From Verrucomicrobiia bacterium (GTDB taxonomy: Bacteria; Verrucomicrobiota; Verrucomicrobiia; Limisphaerales; JADLHS01), in the NCBI GenBank assembly GCA_023953615.1, contig JAMLJH010000002.1, positions 1,444,375 to 1,508,374 on the forward strand: 64,000 nt of DNA, in the 5' to 3' direction. Shown here in pieces: positions 58,401 through 64,000 of this stretch (its first letter is position 1; the number at the start of each line of letters is the position of its first letter). The position numbers and the translations under genes are program-made. Under the pieces are notes generated by a model, which was not told where the DNA came from, ran no database searches, and saw only the letters and a program-made list of their open reading frames with translations.

Positions 58401-60048
58401 CCAGAACCACTGGCTCAGCTTCGACACCACCGATACCGGCGGCGGTTATCATGTGCTTAGCGCTGCGAGCATTCCTGTGAATGACGGTCAATGGCATCAC
58501 GTCGTTGCCACTTTCGACGGTCACACCAAGCGCATCTATGTGGATGGAGTGCTGCAGAATTCCGCAACCTGGGACGCGACCATCAAAGCCAGTAGCTACC
58601 CGGTCGGCATCGGCCACAATCCTCAGGTGGCCGGACGCAACTGGAACGGGGGGCTGGATGAAGCCGCCTTCTGGAATCGCGCTCTCAGCCCGGCAGAAAT
58701 TCACGCCATGTATGAGCGCGGCAACGGATTACGGCTGACGCTCAGCGGCACGGCTAATCTGCGGACGACCGCTCCCGCCTTCCAGCCTGCCTTCAGTGGG
58801 AGTGTTAATGCGCACGGAGAATTTGAATTCTCCACCCACCTCAACAACGCCACCCTGCTCGGTTTTGGCTTTACCGATCTGGATCTCATTTTCGAGCGTC
58901 GCTTGTTGCCGAACAACACCGCCACCCTGACGGCGGCCGCCACCCTGCAAATACCCGCCGCTCCTCCCGACAGCATCCCGTTCCCGGTATTGGACATCGC
59001 CCCACGGTTTGACGCTACGTTCACATCAACCGTAATCGCCAATAGTGTGACGCTGACGGCTTCGAACGTAATGGCGAAAATTTACGGTTATCAACCCAAG
59101 TCTCCCGGCTACACACTCCAACTTTCCGGAAACTTGGGGAGCACCAAAGACTTGATCTTGTCCGACTTCAAATTCGGTCCGTTTGGTAACAGCGAGCTTA
59201 CGGATATCAACCTGAACCCGCCGACCGGGACCATCACCAGTGATGGCTTGTTGGCCGTGGGCCCGTTTAACCAACTTCTAAAACTGCGCAATCAGACGGC
59301 CAACAACGCCACCATCGCCTTTTACGAAGGTGGCTTGGTGGTAAATGCGCCGTTTCAGTTGAAAACCACCATCAACGGAACCACGCGAGACTGGGGAACG
59401 ATCACCTTCAGTGGATTGATTGAGCCTTCGGGCAAATATGATCTTACGGGCAGCGGCAGCATCGGCATCGGCAATAATCCGCGCTTTACGACCACTAGTT
59501 TCAACCTGCGATTTCGGTCGCCTGACTTTAATACTTGGACGGTGGCGCCTGCCAACGGCATCCCCAAACCCAAATTTTCTTACGGTGCGGTTAATCCAGA
59601 GGTCGAAAACTTTGGCATTCATGCCGACGGTTTCAGCTTTTTGGCCAAGCTTAGCGGCGCCCAAGATTGGCAAAACCGCTCCCCGCTACCGATTCGAGAC
59701 TACCTTTTCTGGGTCTTGCACTTCGAATTTGACTTTAATGCCGACAGACTCGACGGAAATATCAGCGCCGAAACCGATTGGAAATGGCAAGGTATCTACC
59801 CACCGAGCGGTTTTCCACCTCATGTGACTTACGGCCCGGAACACACCGTCAAACTCCGAGGCAAGGTGGGTACCGATGGTAAACTCTTCATCGACGGAGC
59901 GGCGATTGTCAGCGGTACTTGGCCGGTGGATTTGGGGGGCTTCGATCCGCTCGGTGGCTGGAACCAGGATGGATGGAGCGTGTTTAACTTCGATGGGACG
60001 TCGGACTTTAATTTCCCTCAGGCCCCCGGCAGAGCGCGGTTGTGGTGA
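46405..60048 (+). CDS. Giant exported protein with alternating helical and beta modules and a LamG domain (4547 residues)
   Basis: A signal peptide (FVPSLILGLTTGVILLAAPG) is followed by a calcium-binding loop (DSDGDGWPDAVE) and, at ~54-135, the module usually found at C-termini in this phylum (YRVEITDSLLATNW...FFRLATD). An Ig-like segment comes next. Long helical stretches (~506-985 and ~1130-1720) each lead into a homologous beta module (GGIAVDELAGGLTYD at nt ~49361; GGLRIDEVFGEVRYN at nt ~51604). Residues ~1730-3880 are mostly beta-rich with further helical inserts. A LamG/concanavalin domain (YNVPNHANLQ, GQWHHVVATFDG, LDEAAFWNRALSPAEI; nt ~58060-58740) precedes a final beta region. No membrane anchor, barrel or enzymatic motif was recognised. 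lepB starts 103 nt downstream. Confidence 0.9.
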   Translation: MAKIARRFVPSLILGLTTGVILLAAPGNPPSLDSDGDGWPDAVEHFLGTDPFNPESTFAIGQVIRLQAPARTELRWPSVSGRSYRVEITDSLLATNWQTVSALTGTGGTLTHTVMDAAFPNARFFRLATDYDTALPPYAGMVEVPHAPITTPGPVVLRIQAWHPDGVDEVIFRRQGRIIGAAVLGADGWWELVWSPDVADNGTDDVIAEVYCGNAITIAEAQSLEVNLSLPPQPAYLTQNLDQFVLLNGQGQPRGGAPVRADAAGNLPPCEFRPMGASVAGSPGSLAIRLPNGARLTDAAGSPTLEFSTGRLVSGALSPLTITDVIQADTLRTLPLGTITVAQLISLFELSPTNGIPVKIAGHFPARLMSGTFSPAGFTAPQIQIDPGVLPFGQTLGAFNGLTLELGDHGFVKLPLTGSFPLAQLGGPPATLTIGSAEPAWVRFGFDGSLALAGQGRLEFTDGPTFDVELSLDGTAAAFAFRAGKLHARLSGDWLAAHLPSANTLNASTPANVTTLNAAALALERKALAFEQFTTAFSAANPLPLPRPDAGLLPLPLDVAGWSKLAGATGLDANATELKAALQQAVRAATSARKPQAAVRHWLAVERLRLAGLATSGLDALQTEARAAAQRQLTTTERPLDLAGVYESLRDVAEALQLAQLTGGDFDLASVQPSLEQAILNALGAHAASLGVVTGQTTTAAPALQTRNRFLIYQELHELAQIQQEAQLLGLEIPAEALLGELLAQSGLALEPQLRAALHDAELALDDMAFLDAMAEYLYLNQLDQLGLFANAPIGLLSVQSLSDRVGAMATALETLPIPQRPVAKRFQEAERLRKILVAIPANVTYPAPPGLRAYQGLTNSIENAMALLGAADRAELLAVLRAGNLGAELRDRLQFPAGAPTWEDATRISAVTDALAAKCLSENDPQTAKLGVNSLLAAAARFTNAAQQSLRKTYLLEAQKLVVTLRTLAGNRITPPPAADALLAGGIAVDELAGGLTYDARSRELTGWGSGQVRLPGMGAAFTMSRIAFSSGGAFELNCHGNVTLPPGTNGPARFTVTERRPLRFAWQRPNHFSIAGSGQLEVNGMTFEAWATLDDPEYAFGASASGVNFDLANSLRVMVPTFPSAPNFAPAARRDLLNYVHSMSGNLDTLRADLNPPTFREAGQMPDFSLGENFGPFRWIETTLDQFIADDVLNVANRNYTNVISRVVTAINSLEGQLINRHATADCRSEAAFLEMHETLEILRRIERVVQANPGAPGMALLQSRATQLRIALAPRLVCASALDLNDSTENLARRLALLWQYGPPDQHTMQAVTNVAEALPQFLLKFGIDPATGEPTDPEALAAQDFNEIMLALKVTAQMQGILSLGGWQDTVPGYPGVELAGVIRKSWDQLGRAPWSGKVTEGRDLLTENDRLATALATTGDPEGFLAAADPLLEDSRRLGERLRQWAAEVMSYEKTLEMFGVELPTNAVPRVVGPDRPLLSATEDVSDVLSIVLGRELNPTATNYHPARVVKKWSLAGTNAPVISMPLVEGFQGTATPYGAPGYRALADLSNVELIWQSIRPPETAPPAIFAAWKQAKDAALELGLDSALLPPEVLAALAAQLQLEIENYLLKPSLPDAIRLTRASRNVMIWLHDQGFHPDVEALKPPLAQLDNAFKLLVVARQAWWHLSKYTSIFVDGSLNFADQSAGSLGRYFGASAESSLGLGFQLIDDLGALLPSARPVDLALPGGLRIDEVFGEVRYNHQSNLLSGSFGGNLTFPDIDANFTLTELTLDSAGHLSLKASASGPLPKLPGAHLNGTINLAGQFRLGALGQPPIAIQSLVGSGSGTATLPNGKTFTGTFGYDSAAQTLALTTSAQLDLALGDHFALLNGNAGLRFGGVGPNAFPSSGRFEFGGTFGLLRKSSPPSGQLLTPEHFHLAAVDAVARLDVSAAALSVSLPQGRLLLPEWFNSPPTPPATEPQRAELTINSNQPPQITFALGSPDANGFRPLTNVNFAGGVIFTNLGLTLPDFSEVGARNFTGLFDFGNLTLGALGTVPATVAPKLTINHGFVFFPHPIETNAIEIEAQNVVWQLDGFPTGTLGLATNVNLFNAGGFELTVLGAAGAPTTGLEIFAPQGPAQLPSLRIFGVLRLLVDNTLLLRETNNPAITGIPTGRFGALTGGELTIHAPVGNALPTVEFDLSDVSISGDFRIGGANGVRVTGLTPGTPASIQLGGLGNLFNLADQAGHQFIVTLNGKIAPPNLPAFGLGNSHFVFFSYTQPPRFEPGTLLYDGSDWTLAQQLPIELRQAQLQFINNTLPWEQLLAPTNIQITTTFRLGFPNVDNAIIGGGADNVRVTFSPEGVPQLQNLEGIELTLDPGLKIPPIEELGGSVYLTGFSDPANLLMAGRLGGSINGYKLKFIAAFRSSGPLGLAVDFNAGSAGIPLGPTGFLFTGAGGGISYLPSNADPMDFRSYVQEVGGKFQANSTNPPPAATMTWNSFKEWGDKILAQTPTFPPLGTGPKLELVEPGTYPANDPIGCPVDIPPVTANIFGMPHPDQVQYPGKFILKFSSIPEDTLNKPLANGGMGITREFIESLNQSGTTLAQTLATQIYSQITNNLPPVPSALGPGLQQAMQELANQLRTEFTTAFTTALATAGPDSQAIYAAIREKAYAGVPVQDATFKVKGVFTHTAVSSFLNVEGGGTIGTTGSAGVSGAVNFFGVPVGVGQLYLSATDANGNPNPQLSGDIALALGPLEFGSVKAVLKADGAMTGLAAVVSGIASALGQPFLNQIMANVNPDYVGLTLAQAEAAVTQGISDPLQRAKRLATFHAAFIAQVLRLPPNTLNEALIDQIATLFDQVNPELVICADSSVKLAGLKLGNGLASMKYRMRKTGREAYFDIAPAGFIGYGTPLVLLTSGLDRASLAYAETFPDATGLIKRLLNGKLSSPAAWEAEARNQVRNMLEHSVITGTYEVNPLGMTLFRAQARLINPDLTAHPVIRNWVRPGTGALAHLPPREDLLLKAVRADVLGDGFWKGTTNELAALYDQEFPDLEPRTLTHDYFPHGGLALAAMLEVPRILATLPRTELAILLSESAQPLDRLNALRTILSDYFGTTVQQGNFMAYLPLPNPPALFDANGNPIVPPPTLDPLDLINSLKTFDPETAHPGSLWDLGESFVFLNLDGQLLDIPIGNAKLTAVGPNPDTGASAMFAGNLQLASNSWAAQVFGVNVDLVAHIVGQARPNRRPLATAFADLQSLDTFGPAPNPAVVAAAINDLASQLVEVVAQDLPAVELTASVNTLTPPGNWGWANKIVPQGALSLTAYTPEFVSELPPVPTDQQRLQKTGGIAIAGNFKLGNLITTEAQMLVTPPIPGRPRPQLTAHLTGQAVNLPAPFNNLLANAALTFDSEASNYVVASGALSGSVAITLPNGWSVTIPTGATVGITNHQATFHFTSGGASATVTANYANPLNPIFSFEGTLEFNPFGTGVIGIVPQPGTGSKLLVTLNGNTGLLSNARVVLNGLFGGASANLPTLTVDQALNFASTAIAAPISNHTLFDFSVTNLVLQVQRVNGVLSVQQIAFQSPLPIGFNSGMFSVSGGAFAANNVATLPVTTLPSLNLGRFAIVNNGGTPTLTASGLSLPAPQFTCADLGMNLPLPGGALVIPPNGALTRNGLSASTLALNFGALNGFSLSGATCDLVKSGASMNLQNFQANLAVPGFTAAPVALNGTIPASGAISFTGAGIPQLSSGKIIIKGPNGAALTSTLSSTAGLVFTAGYWDVTGICKSALILANPINLSVPANTMADHTFATFTAAPNLRGFALGDSTLAFKRVSGATQLQVSAGNLPLPDGPTLINFNGTISSAGTVSLNTAFNGRFYNFPVSANFALANNTTPWVTIMNNSQPRAWWRMNEASGLSLANASSSGSTHNGSTTSTTTRPQLQQPSGFQDGNGSVNSMRFDGTDDFYNVPNHANLQGGNAMSVACWFQVNQFTPGKSWHTLLAKGDDSWRVAQDNQNHWLSFDTTDTGGGYHVLSAASIPVNDGQWHHVVATFDGHTKRIYVDGVLQNSATWDATIKASSYPVGIGHNPQVAGRNWNGGLDEAAFWNRALSPAEIHAMYERGNGLRLTLSGTANLRTTAPAFQPAFSGSVNAHGEFEFSTHLNNATLLGFGFTDLDLIFERRLLPNNTATLTAAATLQIPAAPPDSIPFPVLDIAPRFDATFTSTVIANSVTLTASNVMAKIYGYQPKSPGYTLQLSGNLGSTKDLILSDFKFGPFGNSELTDINLNPPTGTITSDGLLAVGPFNQLLKLRNQTANNATIAFYEGGLVVNAPFQLKTTINGTTRDWGTITFSGLIEPSGKYDLTGSGSIGIGNNPRFTTTSFNLRFRSPDFNTWTVAPANGIPKPKFSYGAVNPEVENFGIHADGFSFLAKLSGAQDWQNRSPLPIRDYLFWVLHFEFDFNADRLDGNISAETDWKWQGIYPPSGFPPHVTYGPEHTVKLRGKVGTDGKLFIDGAAIVSGTWPVDLGGFDPLGGWNQDGWSVFNFDGTSDFNFPQAPGRARLW

Positions 60049-60151
60049 ACCCGTAATCCGTAATGTTTACGATTAAGTACGTAATCGCAGTGATTGCGTG
60101 GCCAGGCACGACCTGCTTAAAATGGTTTCCAGATGGAGCTAATCCCACGGC

Positions 60152-60742
60152 ATGGAACTTGATCCGACATTGGATTTGAAGCTGGCAGACTCGGCGACAA
60201 CGCCAGTTGCTCCGTCGCCGACACCGGTGTCGGCGCCCCGGACGTGGTGGCGTCCCCTGCTCCGCCATCTGTTCACCGGCGTACTGATTCTGGGCTTGAG
60301 CTACGGCACCTTCCAATTCGTCACCCATTATCTATTGCAGGTGATCGAAGTGGTTGGGGTCAGCATGACGCCCACCCTGCAAAGTTCTCATCGCTACATG
60401 ATGAACCGCTGGATCTTTCACTTCCGCGATCCGCGCCCCACCGACATCGTTGTGCTGCGGGATCCGTCAGACAATGGCTACGCGGTAAAACGGATTGTCG
60501 CTCAACAAGGGGATACGGTCTATGTGGCGGACGGACACCTATTCGTGAACGGCAAATTGCTGGACGAGCCTTATCTACCGGAAAAGACCCCGACGTATCC
60601 CGGACCACAGGTGCGGGAGCAAATGTGGATCTGCGGTATCAATCAGTACTTCGTGCTTGGCGACAACCGCAACAACAGCGCCGACAGCCGGATCTATGGC
60701 GCGGTGCCGCGCGAAAACATCCTCGGACTGGTCACGCCTTGA
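60152..60742 (+). CDS. lepB: Signal peptidase I
   Basis: The product has 196 residues. After a ~35-residue cytoplasmic stretch and one membrane helix (LFTGVLILGLSYGTFQFV), the S26 boxes follow in order: VGVSMTPTLQ with the nucleophile Ser, YAVKRIVAQQGD with the general-base Lys, and LGDNRNNSADSR. It removes Sec signal peptides on the periplasmic side of the inner membrane. It lies 103 nt after the second giant gene and is convergent with comB (19 nt). In the gap TTGCGT-N17-TTAAAA could be a promoter. It is short but complete, with a single membrane anchor. Confidence 0.95.
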   Translation: MELDPTLDLKLADSATTPVAPSPTPVSAPRTWWRPLLRHLFTGVLILGLSYGTFQFVTHYLLQVIEVVGVSMTPTLQSSHRYMMNRWIFHFRDPRPTDIVVLRDPSDNGYAVKRIVAQQGDTVYVADGHLFVNGKLLDEPYLPEKTPTYPGPQVREQMWICGINQYFVLGDNRNNSADSRIYGAVPRENILGLVTP

Positions 60743-60761
60743 AGCGGTTGCACAGCGCGAC

Positions 60762-61517
60762 TCAATGCGCCAGCGTGATTCGACCGTCGGCCTGCATCTG
60801 AGCGACAACGTCGAAGACGTCTCGTTGAAGGCAAAATTCCACGTCCGCACGCAAGTCCGGCTGTCCAAGCAAACGCGATCCATTTTGCGAATGGGCGACC
60901 ACCTCCAATAATTGATCCGCCGCTTGTCGGTAGGCCGACTCGACCAACTGCGCGGCATCGCTCCACCCGTTGCGCTTCAGCGTCGGCTCGAGTCGTTTCA
61001 GCAACGCGCCGGCGCCCAGAACATCCTCCAGCGCGCAGTTCGCTCCGGTCCCCGCGCAAACCAAAAGCAACCGCTGCGGTTTCACCCGCTCCAGCCAGCG
61101 CGCGGTGGCGCGCAAGTTGAGCAACCCGGCCGCCAGTATGGATTCCGCACCGACGCAAGCGCGCAACGCCCGGGTGCCGTTCGTCGTCGTGGTCACAATG
61201 TCTTTGCCCGCAACCACCGACGCCGGATATTCCCGGGGGGAATTGCCGAGGTCAAAATCCACCCCACCGCTGACTGCGGAAGTAATCCGCAATCCGTTGC
61301 GTTCTCCAGCCAGCAACACCTCCGGATGCTGCTCGCGCCATTGCCGGGCTTCGGCTATTTCCAAAACTGGAATGAAACTGCGCGCGCCATGTGCCAGACC
61401 AGTCACCATCACACTGGTCGCCCGGAATACATCGAAAACAACACAAACGCTGCCGTCAAATCGGCCCGGCGTCGGATGCTCGTATTCCGACGGACTGAGT
61501 AAAACATCCACCTTCAT
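60762..61517 (-). CDS. comB: ComB-family 2-phosphosulfolactate phosphatase
   Basis: The product has 251 residues. Family blocks are VVFDVFRATSVMVTGLAHGA near the N-terminus, LLAGERNG, FDLGNSPREY, DIVTTTTNGTRAL and CAGTGANCALEDVLGAGAL. In methanogens ComB makes sulfolactate from phosphosulfolactate on the way to coenzyme M. Bacterial homologues occur without the rest of that pathway, and none of it is visible here, so the physiological substrate is uncertain. AAGGAAA lies just before ATG 61517. It is the last gene of the rpoD-apt-ogg-comB series, with a 9-nt gap. Confidence 0.88.
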   Translation of the reverse strand: MKVDVLLSPSEYEHPTPGRFDGSVCVVFDVFRATSVMVTGLAHGARSFIPVLEIAEARQWREQHPEVLLAGERNGLRITSAVSGGVDFDLGNSPREYPASVVAGKDIVTTTTNGTRALRACVGAESILAAGLLNLRATARWLERVKPQRLLLVCAGTGANCALEDVLGAGALLKRLEPTLKRNGWSDAAQLVESAYRQAADQLLEVVAHSQNGSRLLGQPDLRADVEFCLQRDVFDVVAQMQADGRITLAH

Positions 61518-61526
61518 TGGTTTCCT

Positions 61527-62417
61527 TTAAGTTTTAGCAATCAAACGACCTTCGACTCTTCCCTTCATCATGCGAACGTGATGAAACAGGTATTGCTGAC
61601 AATAGCCGGCGTTTCGCCCGAAGTGTCTTTGGATAAATTGTTGCAACCGCGCGTCGCTGACTTGGCGATTCCGGAAATAGTATTTCAACAAAACCCAGCG
61701 CACCCAAACATCCACGGGAAACGCTTCCGGAAAATCGTAGGCGAACAACAATACGCAATCCGCGATTTTGCGTCCGACCCCATCCAGCCGCAGTAATTGC
61801 GCTCGCGCCTCCGCCAGGGACAAACGCTCCAGCCCGGCCAAATCCATCTTACCGACGGCCACTTGTCGCGCCGCCTGCAAGAGGTACGGCGCGCGAAACC
61901 CCATCTTGCAAGCCCGCAACTCCACCTCCGTCAACGCCGCAATTTGTTCGGCGGACGGAAAGGCAAATCGCCTTTCTTCAGCGTCGCCGGTCGCGACCGG
62001 CGTTCCATAACGCTCGCTCAGCAACCTGACGATCTGACGAATTTGAACGATCTGCTTGGTCGCCGATAGAATGAACGCCGCCAGACATTCCCAAGGCGAT
62101 TGGCGCAGCAATCGCAAGCCGTGACAAGCACGCACGGCGTCGCGCAAATGCGCATCGGCAGCGGGAAAACTCGTCACAATCTCGGCCAGATTCACGTCCG
62201 TTTGCAGAAAGTAGGTCAACCAGGACCAGTTGCGTTGCGACGTCGCGGTTCGAGCGACTATGGCGCCATCGGCAACCCGTAATTCAACCCAGCGTCCGTG
62301 GATCACGCCAGTCCAAGCGCCATCATTTTGTTCCCAGTTGAAGACTTGTCCCGAAGTCAACGTGGCGGACAGGTCGTAATCCGTCACCGGCACCGAGATG
62401 GTCGTTCCCGGTTGCAT
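61527..62417 (-). CDS. OGG1-type 8-oxoguanine DNA glycosylase
   Basis: The product has 296 residues. The N-terminal OGG domain reads TLTSGQVFNWEQNDGAW. The helix-hairpin-helix part carries LDGVGRKIADCVLLFAYD with the catalytic Lys, and AFPVDVWVRW with the conserved Asp. The enzyme excises 8-oxoguanine from DNA and nicks at the abasic site. This eukaryote-like OGG1 form is found in scattered bacteria in place of MutM. It begins 8 nt after the apt stop, inside a four-gene operon. Confidence 0.92.
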   Translation of the reverse strand: MQPGTTISVPVTDYDLSATLTSGQVFNWEQNDGAWTGVIHGRWVELRVADGAIVARTATSQRNWSWLTYFLQTDVNLAEIVTSFPAADAHLRDAVRACHGLRLLRQSPWECLAAFILSATKQIVQIRQIVRLLSERYGTPVATGDAEERRFAFPSAEQIAALTEVELRACKMGFRAPYLLQAARQVAVGKMDLAGLERLSLAEARAQLLRLDGVGRKIADCVLLFAYDFPEAFPVDVWVRWVLLKYYFRNRQVSDARLQQFIQRHFGRNAGYCQQYLFHHVRMMKGRVEGRLIAKT

Positions 62418-62425
62418 GAAACGGT

Positions 62426-62962
62426 TCAGTAGGTCACCAGCGAATGAATCGGCAGCCCCGGCAGCTTGTGGCGTCCATGCAAAAATTCGAGTTCGATAAC
62501 GAACGCGGCTTCAAGGATTTTTCCTCCCAGCTTTCCAACGAGGGTCGCCGCCGCCGCTGCCGTGCCGCCCGTGGCCAACAAGTCATCCACCAGCAACACG
62601 CGACTGCCGGATTGCAACGCATCGGTATGAATGGCCACGGTGGCTTGACCGTATTCCAACGCGTAATCCTGCTCGATGGTTTGAAACGGTAATTTTCCTT
62701 TTTTACGCACGGGAACGAAGCCCGCCCGCAGTCGCATCGCCGCCGCCGCGGCAAAAATGAAGCCGCGCGCGTCAATGCCCACCACGGCATCCACCTCGCC
62801 GGGGCGGAAATGCGACGTCAGCAATTCCACGGTGCCGGCAAAGAGGCGCGGATCGGCCAGCACCGGCGTAATATCTTTGAATTGCACTCCCGCACTGGGA
62901 AAATCCGGCACGTTGCGGATGGCTTGCGCAATTTCGCGCGACGTAAGTTGAGCAGCACTCAT
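62426..62962 (-). CDS. apt: Adenine phosphoribosyltransferase
   Basis: The product has 178 residues, full length. It opens with the APRT block IRNVPDFPSAGVQFKDITPV, then VVGIDARGFIFAAA and VPVRKKGKLP, and the PRPP-binding motif VLLVDDLLATGGTAAAA. It converts adenine and PRPP to AMP in purine salvage. It starts 16 nt after the sigma-factor gene stop and 8 nt before the glycosylase, so all should share one transcript. Confidence 0.96.
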   Translation of the reverse strand: MSAAQLTSREIAQAIRNVPDFPSAGVQFKDITPVLADPRLFAGTVELLTSHFRPGEVDAVVGIDARGFIFAAAAAMRLRAGFVPVRKKGKLPFQTIEQDYALEYGQATVAIHTDALQSGSRVLLVDDLLATGGTAAAAATLVGKLGGKILEAAFVIELEFLHGRHKLPGLPIHSLVTY

Positions 62963-62978
62963 ATCACCACTGGCGGAT

Positions 62979-64000
62979 TCAGCGTTGGGTGCGCTCGAAT
63001 TTTTCGATCATGCGGCGCAAGCGGCGCAGGGCGATGTTTTGAATCTGCCGGATGCGCTCCCGCGTCACGCCAAATTTCTCCCCGACCTGCTCCAAGGTTT
63101 TTTCCGTGCCGCCATCCAGCCCAAAGCGGTAACGCAAAATCGTCGCTTCGCGCTCGTCGAGGTTCTTGACCATCTCTTCGAGCATGTCGGCCACCGTCTT
63201 GTCCTCCAACTTGACGTACGGGTCTTCCGCGTTTTCGTCCTGCACGACTTCGGAGAAGTGGTTGGAATCCTCGTCGCTGATGGGAGCGTCCAGTGAAGCC
63301 GGGCGAATGGAGGCCTGACGCATCGCCGCCACGCGCGCCGGCGTGGTCTGCAATTCCTCCGCCAATTCCTCGTCGGTCGGTTCGCGACCAAATTCCTCCT
63401 GCAGCTTCAAGGCCGTGCGCCGCATCCGCGAAATTTTATCCACCAAATGCACCGGCAAACGAATGGTCTTCGACTGATTGGCCAGCGCGCGTTTGATGGA
63501 TTGCTTGATCCACCACGAGCCATACGTGGAAAGTTTGCCGCCCTTGGAGGGATCAAATCGCTCCACGGCCTTCATCAAACCGATGTTGCCCTCGCTGATC
63601 AAATCCAGCAGCGGCAATCCAATCCCCTCGTAATCGCGCGCGATTTTAACGACCAACCGCAGGTTGGCTTTGATCATGTGTTCGCGCGCGCGCTTGTCGC
63701 CTTTTTTTACCTTGGCCGCGAGGGCAATTTCCTCCGCCGGGGTCAGCAATTTGACCCGGCCGATTTCCCGCAAATACAATTTGACCGCGCTATCGCCATC
63801 GTAGCCGCCGCGCCCCTGGAATTCCGCCGGCGCCTCGGTCTCCGATTGTTTGTAGAAAGCCGTATCAATACGAATTTTTGCGGCCGCCTCCAGATCGCGC
63901 TTGAACTGCTCCACATCCACACCGCCGCTGACCTTGCGCAAAATTGCGGTGTCAAAGGCTTGTTCCAACTCACTGCGCTCCGACTTCCGCACGGTCTTTT
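62979..64000 (-). CDS. rpoD: Primary-type sigma-70 factor (RpoD/SigA), 5' partial
   Basis: The frame stays open at the window edge, so the start may lie outside; GTG 63992 is the first in-frame candidate inside, giving 337 residues. Region 1.2 (DSAVKLYLREIGRVKLLTP), region 2 (NLRLVVKIARDYEG, LDLISEGNIGLMKAVERFDP, YGSWWIKQSIKRAL), region 3 and region 4.2 (TLEQVGEKFGVTRERIRQIQ) are all present. That makes it a group 1 or group 2 sigma factor that directs core promoter recognition. The TYGSWWIKQ block has Gly where most primary sigmas have Ala. It heads the rpoD-apt-ogg-comB operon. Confidence 0.93.
   Translation of the reverse strand, partial: KTVRKSERSELEQAFDTAILRKVSGGVDVEQFKRDLEAAAKIRIDTAFYKQSETEAPAEFQGRGGYDGDSAVKLYLREIGRVKLLTPAEEIALAAKVKKGDKRAREHMIKANLRLVVKIARDYEGIGLPLLDLISEGNIGLMKAVERFDPSKGGKLSTYGSWWIKQSIKRALANQSKTIRLPVHLVDKISRMRRTALKLQEEFGREPTDEELAEELQTTPARVAAMRQASIRPASLDAPISDEDSNHFSEVVQDENAEDPYVKLEDKTVADMLEEMVKNLDEREATILRYRFGLDGGTEKTLEQVGEKFGVTRERIRQIQNIALRRLRRMIEKFERTQR

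Overview
The window reads as chromosomal DNA from a GC-rich Gram-negative bacterium of the Verrucomicrobiota, most likely the Limisphaerales/Pedosphaera side. The pointers are two giant exported proteins built from beta-strand and Ig-like modules, DUF1080, CE15 and CE6 carbohydrate-active genes, a bacterial PUR-domain protein, a two-subunit 2-oxoglutarate:ferredoxin oxidoreductase, and hairpin repeats of the type GTAGTCC-NGCC-TT-AGGC that litter genomes of this phylum. This placement is inference from gene content, not from a marker phylogeny. No rRNA, tRNA, CRISPR array or intact transposase was recognised.

Layout. 1-2083: the 3' part of an ABC-F ATPase, a hairpin, and a decayed antitoxin/PIN-toxin pair. 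2040-6010 (minus): a PaaK-like adenylate-forming enzyme with a clear sigma-70 promoter, a secreted DUF1080 protein, and an AmpG-like MFS transporter with a large periplasmic insertion. 6172-12248 (plus): cstA, a PF10091-type secreted glycoside hydrolase and a CE15 glucuronoyl esterase in close succession, then nadD and rsfS. 12253-16008 (minus): a PUR-domain protein, a small membrane protein, and korB/korA. 16368-31388 (minus): a giant exported protein of about 5006 residues whose N-terminal quarter is a tandem repeat with a 1371-bp period that looks identical at DNA level between copies. 31389-31930: an intergenic stretch that may encode a structured RNA ending in a terminator. 31931-36279: a HAD phosphatase, a coiled-coil protein, a Na/Pi-type transporter preceded by a short overlapping leader ORF, a CE6-like esterase and a GNAT. 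36400-43238: a secreted endonuclease/exonuclease/phosphatase-family protein with a lectin-like domain, a DASS anion transporter, an exported N-acylglucosamine-2-epimerase-family protein and an exported amidase. 43374-45563 (minus): a secreted TIM-barrel/GATase-like protein. 45564-46404: repeat-filled intergenic DNA. 46405-60048 (plus): a second giant exported protein (4547 residues). 60152-64000: lepB, and facing it a compact minus-strand operon rpoD-apt-ogg-comB.

How it works together. Much of the window suits a polysaccharide-degrading heterotroph: glucuronoyl and acetyl esterases, exported glycosidase-like enzymes, DUF1080, an exported epimerase, and CstA/AmpG/DASS/Na-Pi transporters. The two giant genes occupy about 45 % of the window. 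Both have signal peptides and no recognisable membrane anchor or outer-membrane barrel. They share a short C-terminal-type module with the secreted phosphatase-family protein, which points to one surface or secretion theme. The strongest candidates for something undescribed are the alternating helical/beta architecture of the second giant protein, the homogenised 1371-bp repeat and the cysteine-rich glycine-zipper island of the first giant protein, and the structured-RNA candidate between the first giant gene and the HAD gene.
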